Assembly: GCA_046294845.1 (NCBI GenBank)
Contig: JBKBNU010000001.1
Location: forward strand, 2,170,001-2,234,000
From: Micavibrio_C sp046294845
GTDB lineage: Bacteria > Pseudomonadota > Alphaproteobacteria > Micavibrionales > Micavibrionaceae
Length of the DNA stretch: 64,000 nucleotides
Direction of reading: 5' to 3'
The notes under the pieces were generated by a model, which saw nothing but the letters and a program-made list of their open reading frames with translations, had not been told where the DNA came from and searched no databases. Below, in pieces: positions 8,947 to 16,483 of this stretch; the first letter of the stretch is position 1, and every line of letters begins with the position of its first letter. The position numbers and the translations under genes are program-made.

Positions 8947-10259
8947 TGATACCGCGCTATACCCGCCCCGAAATGGCTTCGATCTGGGATACAGACAACC
9001 GTTTCCACATTATGATGGAAATTGAAATTCTGGCCGCAGAACGCATGGCCGCGATGGGCACGATCCCCGCCCGCGTACCGGCAACCTTGCGCAAGAAAGC
9101 CAAATTCGATGCCGGACGGATTGCCGAGATCGAACGCGAAGTCAAACATGACGTTATTGCCTTCCTGACCAATATTGCCGAGCATGCCGGTCCCGATGCC
9201 CGCTTTATGCACCAAGGCATGACATCATCGGATGTTCTGGATACAGCCTTTGCCGTGCAGCTAAAACAATCGGCCGATCTGCTGATCAAAGACCTCGATG
9301 CCGTGATGAAGGCCCTTAAAAAACAAGCGACCAAGCACAAGAAGACATTATGCATCGGACGCAGTCACGGTATCCATGCCGAGCCCACAACATTCGGCAT
9401 CAAACTGGCCGGTCACTATGCGGCCTTTGCCCGCGCCAAAGAGCGTCTGAAATTTGCCCGTGCCGATATTGCCACCTGCACCATTTCCGGTGCCGTCGGG
9501 ACGTATGCTACCGTGGACCCTTCCGTTGAGTCCTACGTTGCGCGCAAACTGGGCCTGAAACCGGAAACTGTTGCGACGCAAGTCATCCCGCGTGACCGCC
9601 ATGCGATGTACTTTGCAACACTGGGCGTGATTGCATCCTCGATCGAAAATCTGGCTACAGAAATCCGCCACCTGCAACGCAGTGAAGTGCGCGAAGCCGA
9701 AGAGTTCTTCAGCAAGGGCCAAAAAGGTTCTTCTGCCATGCCCCATAAGCGCAATCCGGTGCTGTCGGAGAACCTGACAGGGCTTGCACGTGTAGTACGG
9801 GCCTCGGTCATTCCTGCGCTTGAAAATGTTACATTGTGGCATGAACGCGATATCTCGCATTCATCGGTGGAACGGATCATGGCCCCAGACGCCTGTATCG
9901 CTCTTGATTTTGCCCTGGTGCGTCTGGCGGGGCTTGTTGAAAACCTGCTTGTTTATCCCGATAACATGATGGCCAATCTGGAACGCCTGGGCGGCCTTGT
10001 GTTCTCGCAACGGACGATGTTGGCCCTGACCCAAAAAGGTGTCAGCCGTGAAGATGCCTACAGAATTGTCCAGCGCAACGCGATGAAAGTCTGGGAGTGC
10101 AATGCAAAAACAAGCTTCCTTGAATTCCTCTCGCAGGATAGCGAAGTCACCAAGGTGATGGACAAAAACGATCTGAAAGAGATTTTCGATTACAAACCCT
10201 ATATTCGTCAGTGCGATACGATTTTCAAACGGACCTTCGCAAAAACCAAAGCCGCCTGA
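8946..10259 (+). CDS. purB: Adenylosuccinate lyase
   Basis: Catalyses two fumarate-releasing steps in purine synthesis: SAICAR to AICAR, and adenylosuccinate to AMP. It belongs to the fumarase/aspartase superfamily. The signature loop GSSAMPHKRNP, with its catalytic serine, is near residue 263, and the conserved MTSSDVLDT and SHGIHAEPTTFG segments lie at about 90 and 140. The length of 437 residues matches the short bacterial type. The start ATG overlaps the radC stop codon by one base. Cytosolic homotetramer in the family. Confidence 0.97.
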   Translation: MIPRYTRPEMASIWDTDNRFHIMMEIEILAAERMAAMGTIPARVPATLRKKAKFDAGRIAEIEREVKHDVIAFLTNIAEHAGPDARFMHQGMTSSDVLDTAFAVQLKQSADLLIKDLDAVMKALKKQATKHKKTLCIGRSHGIHAEPTTFGIKLAGHYAAFARAKERLKFARADIATCTISGAVGTYATVDPSVESYVARKLGLKPETVATQVIPRDRHAMYFATLGVIASSIENLATEIRHLQRSEVREAEEFFSKGQKGSSAMPHKRNPVLSENLTGLARVVRASVIPALENVTLWHERDISHSSVERIMAPDACIALDFALVRLAGLVENLLVYPDNMMANLERLGGLVFSQRTMLALTQKGVSREDAYRIVQRNAMKVWECNAKTSFLEFLSQDSEVTKVMDKNDLKEIFDYKPYIRQCDTIFKRTFAKTKAA

Positions 10260-10272
10260 TCAGGAATGCAGT

Positions 10273-10287
10273 TTAAAATCATTCTCA
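10273..10287 (+). promoter_or_regulatory. Fur-box-like site upstream of bfr
   Basis: Read on the minus strand the site is TGAGAATGATTTTAA, matching about 11 of 14 defined positions of the 7-1-7 Fur consensus (TGATAATnATTATCA). It lies about 50-65 bp upstream of a candidate bfr promoter. Weaker than the site before bfd. Confidence 0.4.
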
Positions 10288-10339
10288 ACTAACACCTTGA
10301 AATTTATGGTTTTTAGTTAAAGAAAAGGCTGTTTTGCCC

Positions 10340-10373
10340 TTGTTTTTCACGTCCGGCACTCTATTCTGAGTGC
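10340..10373 (+). promoter_or_regulatory. Candidate bfr promoter with a dyad over the -10 box
   Basis: TTGTTT (10340-10345), 16 nt, then TATTCT (10362-10367) resembles a sigma-70 promoter 36 nt before the bfr start codon. The -10 box is framed exactly by the inverted repeat GCACTC (10356-10361) and GAGTGC (10368-10373), suggesting an operator. The half-sites equal the core of CIRCE elements, but the spacer is 6 rather than 9. Confidence 0.35.
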
Positions 10374-10403
10374 TGTATTATCCATGCCAGCAGGAGCCGC
10401 AAA

Positions 10404-10889
10404 ATGAAGGGCGATAAAAAAGTTATCCAGACACTGAACCTTTCCCTGAAAGGTGAGTTGACCGCAATCAACCAATATTTCCTGCATGCCCGCATTTTTG
10501 AAAGCTGGGGCGTGACAAAACTCGCCAAGCACGAAAAGAAAGAATCGATTGAGGAGATGGAACACGCTGACCTGCTGATCCAGCGTATTCTGCTGCTTGA
10601 AGGTCTGCCCAACCTGCAAGAGCTTGATAAACTGATGATCGGTGAAGACGTCAAGGAAGCGCTGGAAGCCGATATGAAGCTCGAAAAAACCGGCATTGCC
10701 AACTATCGCAAAGGCATTGCCGTATGCGAAGAGGCTCAGGATTATGTGACCCGCGATCTGTTGATCAAAATTCTGGCTGACGAGGAAGGTCACCTCGACC
10801 ACCTCGAAACCCAGCTGCAAATGATCGAAAACATGGGGCTTGAGAACTACCTGCAACTCCAGTCCGAGTCGATCGACCAGCAAGACTAA
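10404..10889 (+). CDS. bfr: Bacterioferritin
   Basis: Iron-storage 24-mer that oxidises Fe2+ and stores ferric mineral. All ferroxidase-centre ligands are at canonical positions: E18, E51, H54, E94, E127 and H130; Y25 is also present. The haem-bridging M52 is there, so this is a true haem-binding Bfr rather than a ferritin. The length of 161 residues is standard. A Fur-like site and a promoter-like sequence precede the gene, a strong terminator follows it, and bfd, whose product releases iron from Bfr, lies 160 bp downstream on the same strand. Confidence 0.97.
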   Translation: MKGDKKVIQTLNLSLKGELTAINQYFLHARIFESWGVTKLAKHEKKESIEEMEHADLLIQRILLLEGLPNLQELDKLMIGEDVKEALEADMKLEKTGIANYRKGIAVCEEAQDYVTRDLLIKILADEEGHLDHLETQLQMIENMGLENYLQLQSESIDQQD

Positions 10890-10914
10890 AAATCAACCTA
10901 TTGATATTTATAAG

Positions 10915-10940
10915 AAATCCGTCCCCAAAGGGCGGATTTT
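10915..10940 (+). terminator. Rho-independent terminator after bfr
   Basis: A ten-base-pair stem AAATCCGTCC / GGGCGGATTT, with one G-U pair, encloses a short A-rich loop and is followed by TTCTGTTT. It separates bfr from bfd, which therefore has its own promoter region. Confidence 0.75.
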
Positions 10941-10979
10941 CTGTTTGGGGGATAAAGGGGTTATATCCCGAATAGTTGT

Positions 10980-10994
10980 TGCGAATGATTATCA
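10980..10994 (+). promoter_or_regulatory. Fur-box-like operator upstream of bfd
   Basis: TGCGAATGATTATCA matches the 7-1-7 Fur consensus at 12 of 14 positions, with a perfect right half. It ends 57 nt before the bfd start codon. Iron repression of bfd by Fur is known in other proteobacteria, so iron-starvation induction is likely here. Confidence 0.6.
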
Positions 10995-11051
10995 AACACA
11001 GTATCGTTGATTTATAAGTTAATAAGAATTCCTTGAGACAGGTAAGGCACC

Positions 11052-11348
11052 ATGCAGATTTGCCTATGCAATCCGGAAGACGATCAGGGCAACCGCTTTA
11101 ACGACAAAGCCGTTGAGCGCTATCTTGCCGACAAGCAAGGGACCAGCGTCAAGGTCAAGGATATCTATGCCGGATGCACAAGCGGCAAAAAACCGCAATG
11201 CGGGACATGCCTCTGCACTCTGAAAGAAAAGGCCCAATCCCACAACAATACCGTCCATATTGAACGACTGAAGACAGCCCTGCCCGAAAGCGAACCTGCC
11301 GTCAGTACCCCGCCCGTACGTAAACTGGAACCAGCGGGAACCCCCTGA
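11052..11348 (+). CDS. bfd: Bacterioferritin-associated ferredoxin (Bfd), long form
   Basis: A [2Fe-2S] ferredoxin that docks on bacterioferritin and reduces its stored iron for release. The N-terminal CxC (C4, C6) and the CGTC pair (C50, C53) are the expected cluster ligands of the BFD fold. The protein is 98 residues, longer than the usual ~65. The insert before the second Cys pair and a Pro/Ser-rich tail (after about residue 70) account for the excess. Two extra cysteines, C42 and C55, sit close to the cluster. Neighbour bfr and the upstream Fur-like site support the call. Confidence 0.87.
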   Translation: MQICLCNPEDDQGNRFNDKAVERYLADKQGTSVKVKDIYAGCTSGKKPQCGTCLCTLKEKAQSHNNTVHIERLKTALPESEPAVSTPPVRKLEPAGTP

Positions 11349-11424
11349 TTTTTCAGACTCCTTTTCCCTAACAGCCATCAAACAGTGTGTAAGACGCATG
11401 AAATCATGATCGTGCCTTGAATTG

Positions 11425-11440
11425 GCCATACTGGTATGGC
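11425..11440 (+). promoter_or_regulatory. 16-bp dyad in the promoter region of the cyclophilin gene
   Basis: GCCATAC-TG-GTATGGC is a perfect inverted repeat. It lies between a possible -35 (TTGGCC, 11423-11428) and -10 (TAAAAT, near 11446-11451), the usual place for a repressor operator. Position and symmetry are the only evidence. Confidence 0.35.
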
Positions 11441-11489
11441 ACTTCTAAAATTATCAAGCCTCTGAACTATTCAAGGAACTGAAATCACT

Positions 11490-12047
11490 ATGACCAAGAA
11501 ACTATCACACTTAATCTGGAGTCTCGCCATTATGACGATTACCCCTATGGCCGCTCATGCTGAAGCATCGCCTGAAAACACACTCTTTCTGGATCTGAAA
11601 GATGGTCGCGTGACCATCGAAATGCTGCCGGATGTTGCACCTGGCCACGTTGAGCGCATCAAAGCTCTCGTCAAGGAAGGCTTCTATGATGGTATCGTGT
11701 TCCACCGCGTTATCGAAGGCTTCATGGCCCAGACAGGTGATCCGACAGGTACGGGCACAGGGGGATCCAGCTATCCTGACCTGAAAGCCGAATTCAGCGA
11801 AACACCCTACAAGCGCGGTACCATCGGTATGGCCCGCACAATGAATCCGGACTCTGCCAACTCGCAATTCTTCATCTGCTTCACAGATGACGGCTGCAGC
11901 TTCCTGAAAGGCCAATACACAGTATGGGGTCAGGTAACAGGCGGTATGGAATTTGTTGATGCGATTGCCCGCGGCGAGCCACCAGCAAATCCCGACAAAA
12001 TCATTAAAGCCTCTATGGCTTCCGATGAAGCAAAGGCAGCTCAATAA
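11490..12047 (+). CDS. Exported peptidyl-prolyl cis-trans isomerase, cyclophilin type
   Basis: Accelerates proline isomerisation during folding, probably in the periplasm. Residues 1-25 form a Sec signal peptide ending in AHA. The cyclophilin core follows, with the catalytic Arg in FHRVI, then FMAQTGDPTGTGTGG and NSQFFI, and a W (TVWGQV) at the usual drug-binding position. Length 185 residues, as for PpiA-like enzymes. It is a single gene between the bfd region and a terminator. The exact PpiA or PpiB orthology is not resolved. Confidence 0.92.
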   Translation: MTKKLSHLIWSLAIMTITPMAAHAEASPENTLFLDLKDGRVTIEMLPDVAPGHVERIKALVKEGFYDGIVFHRVIEGFMAQTGDPTGTGTGGSSYPDLKAEFSETPYKRGTIGMARTMNPDSANSQFFICFTDDGCSFLKGQYTVWGQVTGGMEFVDAIARGEPPANPDKIIKASMASDEAKAAQ

Positions 12048-12073
12048 TTTAGACTGCCTTCATATGAATAAAT

Positions 12074-12103
12074 AAAAAGCCGCTATTCAATAGCGGCTTT
12101 TTT
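12074..12103 (+). terminator. Bidirectional rho-independent terminator
   Basis: AAAAAGCCGCTA / TAGCGGCTTTTT forms a 12-bp stem with a 5-nt loop and U tracts in both directions. It ends the cyclophilin transcript and also serves the convergent gene at 12132-12764. Confidence 0.9.
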
Positions 12104-12131
12104 ATTCATCTCTTTCCCTTTACGCGGAAGA

Positions 12132-12764
12132 TCACTTTTTCATCATCTTGATCTCATCTTCTGTCAGACGCAGACGCGGCAACAACGATGTTATTTTTTG
12201 CGTAATTTTTTCAAGACGCTCGACATCATAAATAGGATCGGATGTTTCAATATGGACAATGGCATTCTGTTCATCAAAAAAGTAAAGCGCAGTACTGTTC
12301 TTCATCGACAAGATAGAATGGATGACCTCCAGACGATCTTTGGTCAGATAGTCACGCAAATCCTGCGCCGCCCTCGTGCGCACGATTGTATTCTTATCCC
12401 ACTCCGGATAATCAATCAGGATCTCGTCGGCAAATGTCAGGTTGGCTGCCATGGTCGCAAAGTTCGGGGAAGCGATCAGTCCGCCGGTTGTCATCCCCTG
12501 CCCGACATCAAATTCCAGAACAGTAACAAAACGCTGACCGCGCTGATCTTGCGTAGCCTGCTGGTCAGGGAAATACGCAATCTGGTGACCAAAGACGGCC
12601 CCCTTCACCGAAGGCGCCTGCACAATCCGGCCCGGGAAATAAGAGAGGTTATACTTCTTGGCAAACGCCGACCACGCCTTTTTCTGGCGTTGCAGGATCA
12701 ATAACGACCAACTGAAGACCCCCAAAATAAAGAGGGAGATAATAACCCAAATATAAATCCACAC
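12132..12764 (-). CDS. Hypothetical membrane-anchored protein
   Basis: About 210 residues: one N-terminal transmembrane helix (IYIWVIISLFILGVFSW) followed by a cytoplasmic or periplasmic domain of about 185 residues with no recognised family. The first possible start is TTG at 12770, but its GGAGGG box is then only 1 nt away. GTG at 12764 has ideal 7-nt spacing, so that start is chosen. The C-terminus is highly charged (LTEDEIKMMKK). A shared terminator follows. Single gene, function unknown. Confidence 0.7.
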   Translation of the reverse strand: MWIYIWVIISLFILGVFSWSLLILQRQKKAWSAFAKKYNLSYFPGRIVQAPSVKGAVFGHQIAYFPDQQATQDQRGQRFVTVLEFDVGQGMTTGGLIASPNFATMAANLTFADEILIDYPEWDKNTIVRTRAAQDLRDYLTKDRLEVIHSILSMKNSTALYFFDEQNAIVHIETSDPIYDVERLEKITQKITSLLPRLRLTEDEIKMMKK

Positions 12765-12883
12765 AGGCAAACCCTCCGCTTAAGAATCCATAACATTTTA
12801 CAATGCCAAAACGGTGATGGCTATACCCTTGGAACTCTTTGCGATATCCCCTTAAGGACAAGGCCCCGTCTAAGGTCCCTCTT

Positions 12884-13093
12884 TTATGGTCGCAAGTGCA
12901 AGTTTTGAGATAATTCCTGATCCAGCATATTCATCATCTGATGTAATGCCTCTGTGACATCCTCCCCCCTGATATCACAAACATGCAGAACAGCCTGCAT
13001 ATGGCTTACATATGCACGGCAACGCTCAATAGAGAGTCTGGTCAGAAATTGGCTATTGGAACAGGCCGCCACAGCCCGCTTTGTGCTACTCAT
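12884..13093 (-). CDS. Small hypothetical protein with three cysteines
   Basis: A 69-residue soluble protein, mostly predicted helix (EALHQMMNMLDQELSQ), with three spaced cysteines. A GGGGG ribosome binding site stands about 5 nt before the ATG at 13093. A GTG four codons upstream (13105) overlaps that box and is less likely. No family recognised. It stands alone, so confidence that it is expressed is only moderate. Confidence 0.5.
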   Translation of the reverse strand: MSSTKRAVAACSNSQFLTRLSIERCRAYVSHMQAVLHVCDIRGEDVTEALHQMMNMLDQELSQNLHLRP

Positions 13094-13206
13094 TTGTACC
13101 CCCACGTACGCTAGAGTTGTATTTTTAACATAATCACGACATTAATCCGACATTTCTGAATTATGCAAATAAAAAATGCTGGATTTCTGCGATTTTTTGA
13201 ATAAAA

Positions 13207-13232
13207 AAATCCCGCCTCTCTGGGCGGGATTT
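13207..13232 (-). terminator. Terminator of the amino acid dehydrogenase gene
   Basis: AAATCCCGCC / GGCGGGATTT stem of 10 bp with a 6-nt loop, followed on the minus strand by a run of T. It lies just past the stop codon of the 13266-14465 gene. Confidence 0.85.
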
Positions 13233-13265
13233 CTGTTTTCCTGCTTTATTAATGAGTTAGCAACT

Positions 13266-14465
13266 TTAGGCCGCCTGACTCAACTTATTCAAAAAACCCG
13301 CAAAGCCCGTTTCATCGGCAACAATCGCTGTATTGCGGCCTTCCCTATCGGCTTGTTCGAAGATCTGTTCAAGCTTGGTACCAATCATCGCAACACGCTC
13401 CATCGCAACTTTATGGCTCGGGAAAGACTGATGATGCGGTTTGATCATCCATAGATATTGCAGGCCTGCGGCAATCACACCACCGGCATTCACAACATAG
13501 TCAGGCGCATACAGGATACCCGCTTTACGCAGTTCATCCGCGTGGGCTGGCTTTTGCAGCTGATTATTGGCGCAACCGGCAATTACCTTCACACCGGAAA
13601 GAAGCAATTGCGGAATCGTGCTGTCATTCACATCACCACCCAGTGCACAAGGGACATAGATGTCCGCTTTGACACCCATGATTTCCTGTCCTTCCGGCAA
13701 CAAGGATTCTGCACCGAAATCCTCGACAATCTGGCGACGGGCCTGCGGCGTGATATCACTGATAACCAGACGCGCTCCTTCATCAGCCAGATAGCGGCAC
13801 AAGACTTGCGCCACATGACCATAACCCTTCACAGCAACACGAAGCCCTTTCAGACTATCGACACCCATTCTGTATTTGGCGGCCGCCTTAATGGCTACAT
13901 AGGTGCCATAGGCCGTATAGGGTGAAGGATCAGGATTGGGAATGTCCTGTGAAGAAATATCCTGCGGCATATCTTCTTCACACAAGGCGGCCAGAGGAAC
14001 ACCGGCGACATAGGGTGTCCGCCCACGGGCAATAAGAATATGTTGGACACTGGTGCCGACATCTTCTGCTGTAACATACATGCCGCCCAAAGAGTTCACA
14101 GCCGCACCCAGAGCCTGCATGACTTCGGCAGACGGTTGACGTGTACCGGGCTTGCCGATGATCACAGATTTGCCACCACCAAGCGCCAGTCCGGCGACAG
14201 AATTTTTATAGGTCATACCGCGTGAAAGACGCAGCACATCTGATAAGGCTTCTTCATCGTTATTGTAACGTGACCAATAACGGCAGCCCCCGAGCGCAGG
14301 ACCCCGCTTGGTATTGTGAACAGCGATAAAAGCACGGAAGCCGATATCCTTATCTTCTGCATAAATAATTTTTTCGTGACCATCATAATCGGCGTGAGGT
14401 CTGAACCGCATATCGGCACGACGGTTGGCCAGATAATCTGTAATATCTTCTATCTCCAGAGTCAT
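13266..14465 (-). CDS. Leucine/valine (Glu/Leu/Phe/Val family) dehydrogenase
   Basis: Oxidative deamination of branched-chain amino acids to 2-oxo acids using NAD+. The N-terminal part has GPALGGCR and then MTYKN...LGGGKSVI (about residues 55-105), with the catalytic Lys in the GGGKS segment. The C-terminal Rossmann domain starts at VAVKGYGHVAQ. A later NAGGVI segment is also typical. The length (399) is slightly above leucine dehydrogenases (~365), with an insertion near SSQDIPNPDPSPY. A GGAGAG site precedes the ATG. Leu, Val and Phe specificity cannot be told apart by eye. Three direct repeats upstream suggest regulation. Confidence 0.87.
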   Translation of the reverse strand: MTLEIEDITDYLANRRADMRFRPHADYDGHEKIIYAEDKDIGFRAFIAVHNTKRGPALGGCRYWSRYNNDEEALSDVLRLSRGMTYKNSVAGLALGGGKSVIIGKPGTRQPSAEVMQALGAAVNSLGGMYVTAEDVGTSVQHILIARGRTPYVAGVPLAALCEEDMPQDISSQDIPNPDPSPYTAYGTYVAIKAAAKYRMGVDSLKGLRVAVKGYGHVAQVLCRYLADEGARLVISDITPQARRQIVEDFGAESLLPEGQEIMGVKADIYVPCALGGDVNDSTIPQLLLSGVKVIAGCANNQLQKPAHADELRKAGILYAPDYVVNAGGVIAAGLQYLWMIKPHHQSFPSHKVAMERVAMIGTKLEQIFEQADREGRNTAIVADETGFAGFLNKLSQAA

Positions 14466-14514
14466 GATTTGCTCTCTCCTTGCAGGATTAAAATATCTGC
14501 TGGATTTTTAGCAC

Positions 14515-14618
14515 TGTGTGCGGTGCATCAGGAAGAAGTTATGAGGATATAACATACGAAAGAGCACAATTTGATTGTGTGCAGTGCGAAGAAACACATC
14601 TTTTTGTATGTGCAGCGC
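14515..14618 (-). promoter_or_regulatory. Three direct repeats, TRTGTGCRGYGC, upstream of the dehydrogenase gene
   Basis: Copies on the plus strand: TGTGTGCGGTGC (14515-14526), TGTGTGCAGTGC (14576-14587) and TATGTGCAGCGC (14607-14618). Start-to-start distances are 61 and 31 nt, close to six and three helical turns, so all copies face the same side of the DNA. The second copy overlaps the dyad CACAAT-TTG-ATTGTG (14565-14579). The layout resembles multi-site operators of Lrp- or TetR-type regulators. Confidence 0.4.
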
Positions 14619-14642
14619 AATAGATTTTGGTGTGAATGCTGC

Positions 14643-15272
14643 TTATGCTTCCGGGCAGCGGCAATAGGCGTTCACAAATAAAGCCACCACTGTGTCGACG
14701 ATTTCATCGCGCTCTTCATCGCTTAAGCCTTCACGCACACCAAGCAGGCATTGCATATGATAATCGCCCTTAAGCATACTCAGAAACAAGCGCGCCGCCA
14801 TATCTGTATTCTCAATATGGAGGCGTCCCTTTTGGTTATGCTGTTCGAAAAACCCTGAGAGCAAACATAGAATCTTCGTAGGGCCTTCGCTATATAGCGT
14901 TTGCCCCAGATCGGGAAACTGTTTCAGCTCAGAAATAATCACACGATATAGACCCATCGCTTCGGGCGCATAGATCAAATCAAGAAAGGTATTAGCAATC
15001 GCCCGCAAGGATACATCGATATCTTCATCCGATTCCGTATGTTCGTACATGGAGCGCATCAGACCGCAGCAGCGTCCGCTCACAACCGCACCGAACAAGT
15101 CGCCCTTATCCTTGAAATGGCTATAGAGAGTGGGTTTGGACACAGGCGCCGCATCGGCAATCGCATCCATGCTGGTAGCGGTAAAGCCGCGCTCCATAAA
15201 AAGGCGGGCCGCTGCCTCCAATATGGCGCGGCGTTTGGGATTCTCTTCACCTTCACAATGCGTTACAGACAA
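14643..15272 (-). CDS. TetR family transcriptional regulator
   Basis: The N-terminal helix-turn-helix domain (residues ~12-60) is typical: AILEAAARLFMERGF, then MDAIADAAPVSKPTLYSHF. The C-terminal ligand domain is AcrR-like. The start appears to be TTG 15272, with an AGGG box 7 nt upstream; there is no nearby ATG that keeps the domain. It lies immediately upstream of the branched-chain amino acid dehydrogenase on the same strand, with repeated motifs in the 177-bp gap, so it may regulate that gene or itself. Ligand unknown. Confidence 0.9.
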   Translation of the reverse strand: MSVTHCEGEENPKRRAILEAAARLFMERGFTATSMDAIADAAPVSKPTLYSHFKDKGDLFGAVVSGRCCGLMRSMYEHTESDEDIDVSLRAIANTFLDLIYAPEAMGLYRVIISELKQFPDLGQTLYSEGPTKILCLLSGFFEQHNQKGRLHIENTDMAARLFLSMLKGDYHMQCLLGVREGLSDEERDEIVDTVVALFVNAYCRCPEA

Positions 15273-15347
15273 GTTTTTACCCTAAAAAATTATTGTTACT
15301 CATTAAAATAAACCGAATTATTTCAATAGCAATCATCAAATACGGTT

Positions 15348-15376
15348 TTGAACAGGCGTTTCCAGACGCTTTATAG
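15348..15376 (+). promoter_or_regulatory. Candidate promoter for the gene at 15454
   Basis: TTGAAC (15348-15353), 17 nt, then TTATAG (15371-15376). A second pair, TTGCAT/TAATCT (15420-15447), would start transcription right at the ATG. Inferred only. Confidence 0.3.
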
Positions 15377-15453
15377 CCCAAAGATCCCGTAAAAACCTTG
15401 TAAAAGCTTGCCCTGAGGGTTGCATTCACAGGGTTATAGGCTAATCTGGGGCC

Positions 15454-15978
15454 ATGATGACATTTTTTCGTAAACAACATCTTCTGGGCCTCGCTGTTTT
15501 TTCCGTACTGGCTTTCGCAGCTGACAGCTATGCCACCGAAACGGGTGAAATTACGGCCGAAGCCAAAAATGATGTCGCGCTTTCATGCGACCAGATTGCA
15601 AACGAAGTGGTCGTTCTTGACCGCACCATCCGCACAGCCCGCGATAAAAAAGATAGCAGTGACCGCGCCGGTACAGGCGTGAACGTCGCCCAGACTGTAG
15701 GGTCATTACTGGTCGGTTCATTGGGTGGCGTTGTCGGTATTGCCGCTGTCGGTTTATTGGCTGGCGAAGCCGCCGATGAAGCCGGTGATGATGCCGCCGC
15801 CATCGAAGAAAAGGCCGAAGAGCGCCAAAACCGTCTGGCCGGTGTTTTTGAAGGCAAGGGTTGCGAAGGCGAATTGGCCTTGACCCCCGAAGCCGAAGAC
15901 AAGGAAGAAGATGTATCGCAGCTGGAACCAGCTTCCGGTACGCCTACCGCGCCGCGCCGCCCCCGCTATAACGACTAA
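15454..15978 (+). CDS. Exported hypothetical protein with glycine-rich hydrophobic segment
   Basis: The 174-residue product has a Sec signal peptide (hydrophobic core LLGLAVFSVLAFA, cleavage likely near SYA). A middle hydrophobic Gly/Ala-rich segment (VGSLLVGSLGGVVGIAAVGLLAG, about residues 82-104) follows and may insert in a membrane. The rest is acidic and rich in Ala and Glu, with a Pro/Arg-rich end. Two cysteines could form a disulfide. No family recognised. Two adjacent ATGs start the frame. Confidence 0.65.
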   Translation: MMTFFRKQHLLGLAVFSVLAFAADSYATETGEITAEAKNDVALSCDQIANEVVVLDRTIRTARDKKDSSDRAGTGVNVAQTVGSLLVGSLGGVVGIAAVGLLAGEAADEAGDDAAAIEEKAEERQNRLAGVFEGKGCEGELALTPEAEDKEEDVSQLEPASGTPTAPRRPRYND

Positions 15979-15996
15979 TCCTCTATTTACCTCTCC

Positions 15997-16335
15997 TCAC
16001 CATTCTTTAAAAATAAAGAAGGCTGCCGCCACGATCAGGCCAAAGCCGACGAGGTGATTCCATTTGATCGGTTCATGCAGATAAAAAATCGAGAACCCGA
16101 CAAAAACACACAACGTGATAATTTCCTGAATGGTCTTCAACTGCGCGGCATTAAAGACCCCATGTCCAATCCGGTTGGCAGGAACCTGCAAACAATATTC
16201 AAAAAAGGCGATGCCCCAGCTGATCAATATGACCAGAAATAACGGGGCGGCCTTGAACTTCAAATGCCCGTACCATGCAAACGTCATAAATACGTTCGAC
16301 AAAAGCAACATACCAACCGTATATAACGGCACCAA
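15997..16335 (-). CDS. DUF486 small membrane protein (DMT-like)
   Basis: About 112 residues with four hydrophobic helices. The SNVFMTFAWYGHLK motif near the N-terminus is diagnostic for DUF486, a family of small inner-membrane proteins in the drug/metabolite transporter clan with no known substrate. The listed start is TTG at 16335 (GTG follows at 16332), but neither has a ribosome binding site. A GGGAGG box farther upstream would serve an in-frame ATT codon near 16350, so the true N-terminus is uncertain. Confidence 0.82.
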   Translation of the reverse strand: MVPLYTVGMLLLSNVFMTFAWYGHLKFKAAPLFLVILISWGIAFFEYCLQVPANRIGHGVFNAAQLKTIQEIITLCVFVGFSIFYLHEPIKWNHLVGFGLIVAAAFFIFKEW

Positions 16336-16483
16336 GCTTGCTGGAATAATGATGAGCCTCCCTTAAAAAGAATATCCGGCCCATCATATCATTTTGTACA
16401 AAACAGAACAGAGCCCCCTGATGGAGGCCCTGTCCTTGTAACGCCAGCTATCGACGGAACATCATAGTTCCCGACATCGTTCC

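Noticed and set aside
10356..10373. CIRCE element before bfr
   Set aside because: Half-sites match, but the spacer is 6 and not 9, and the flanking TTA/TAA is missing.
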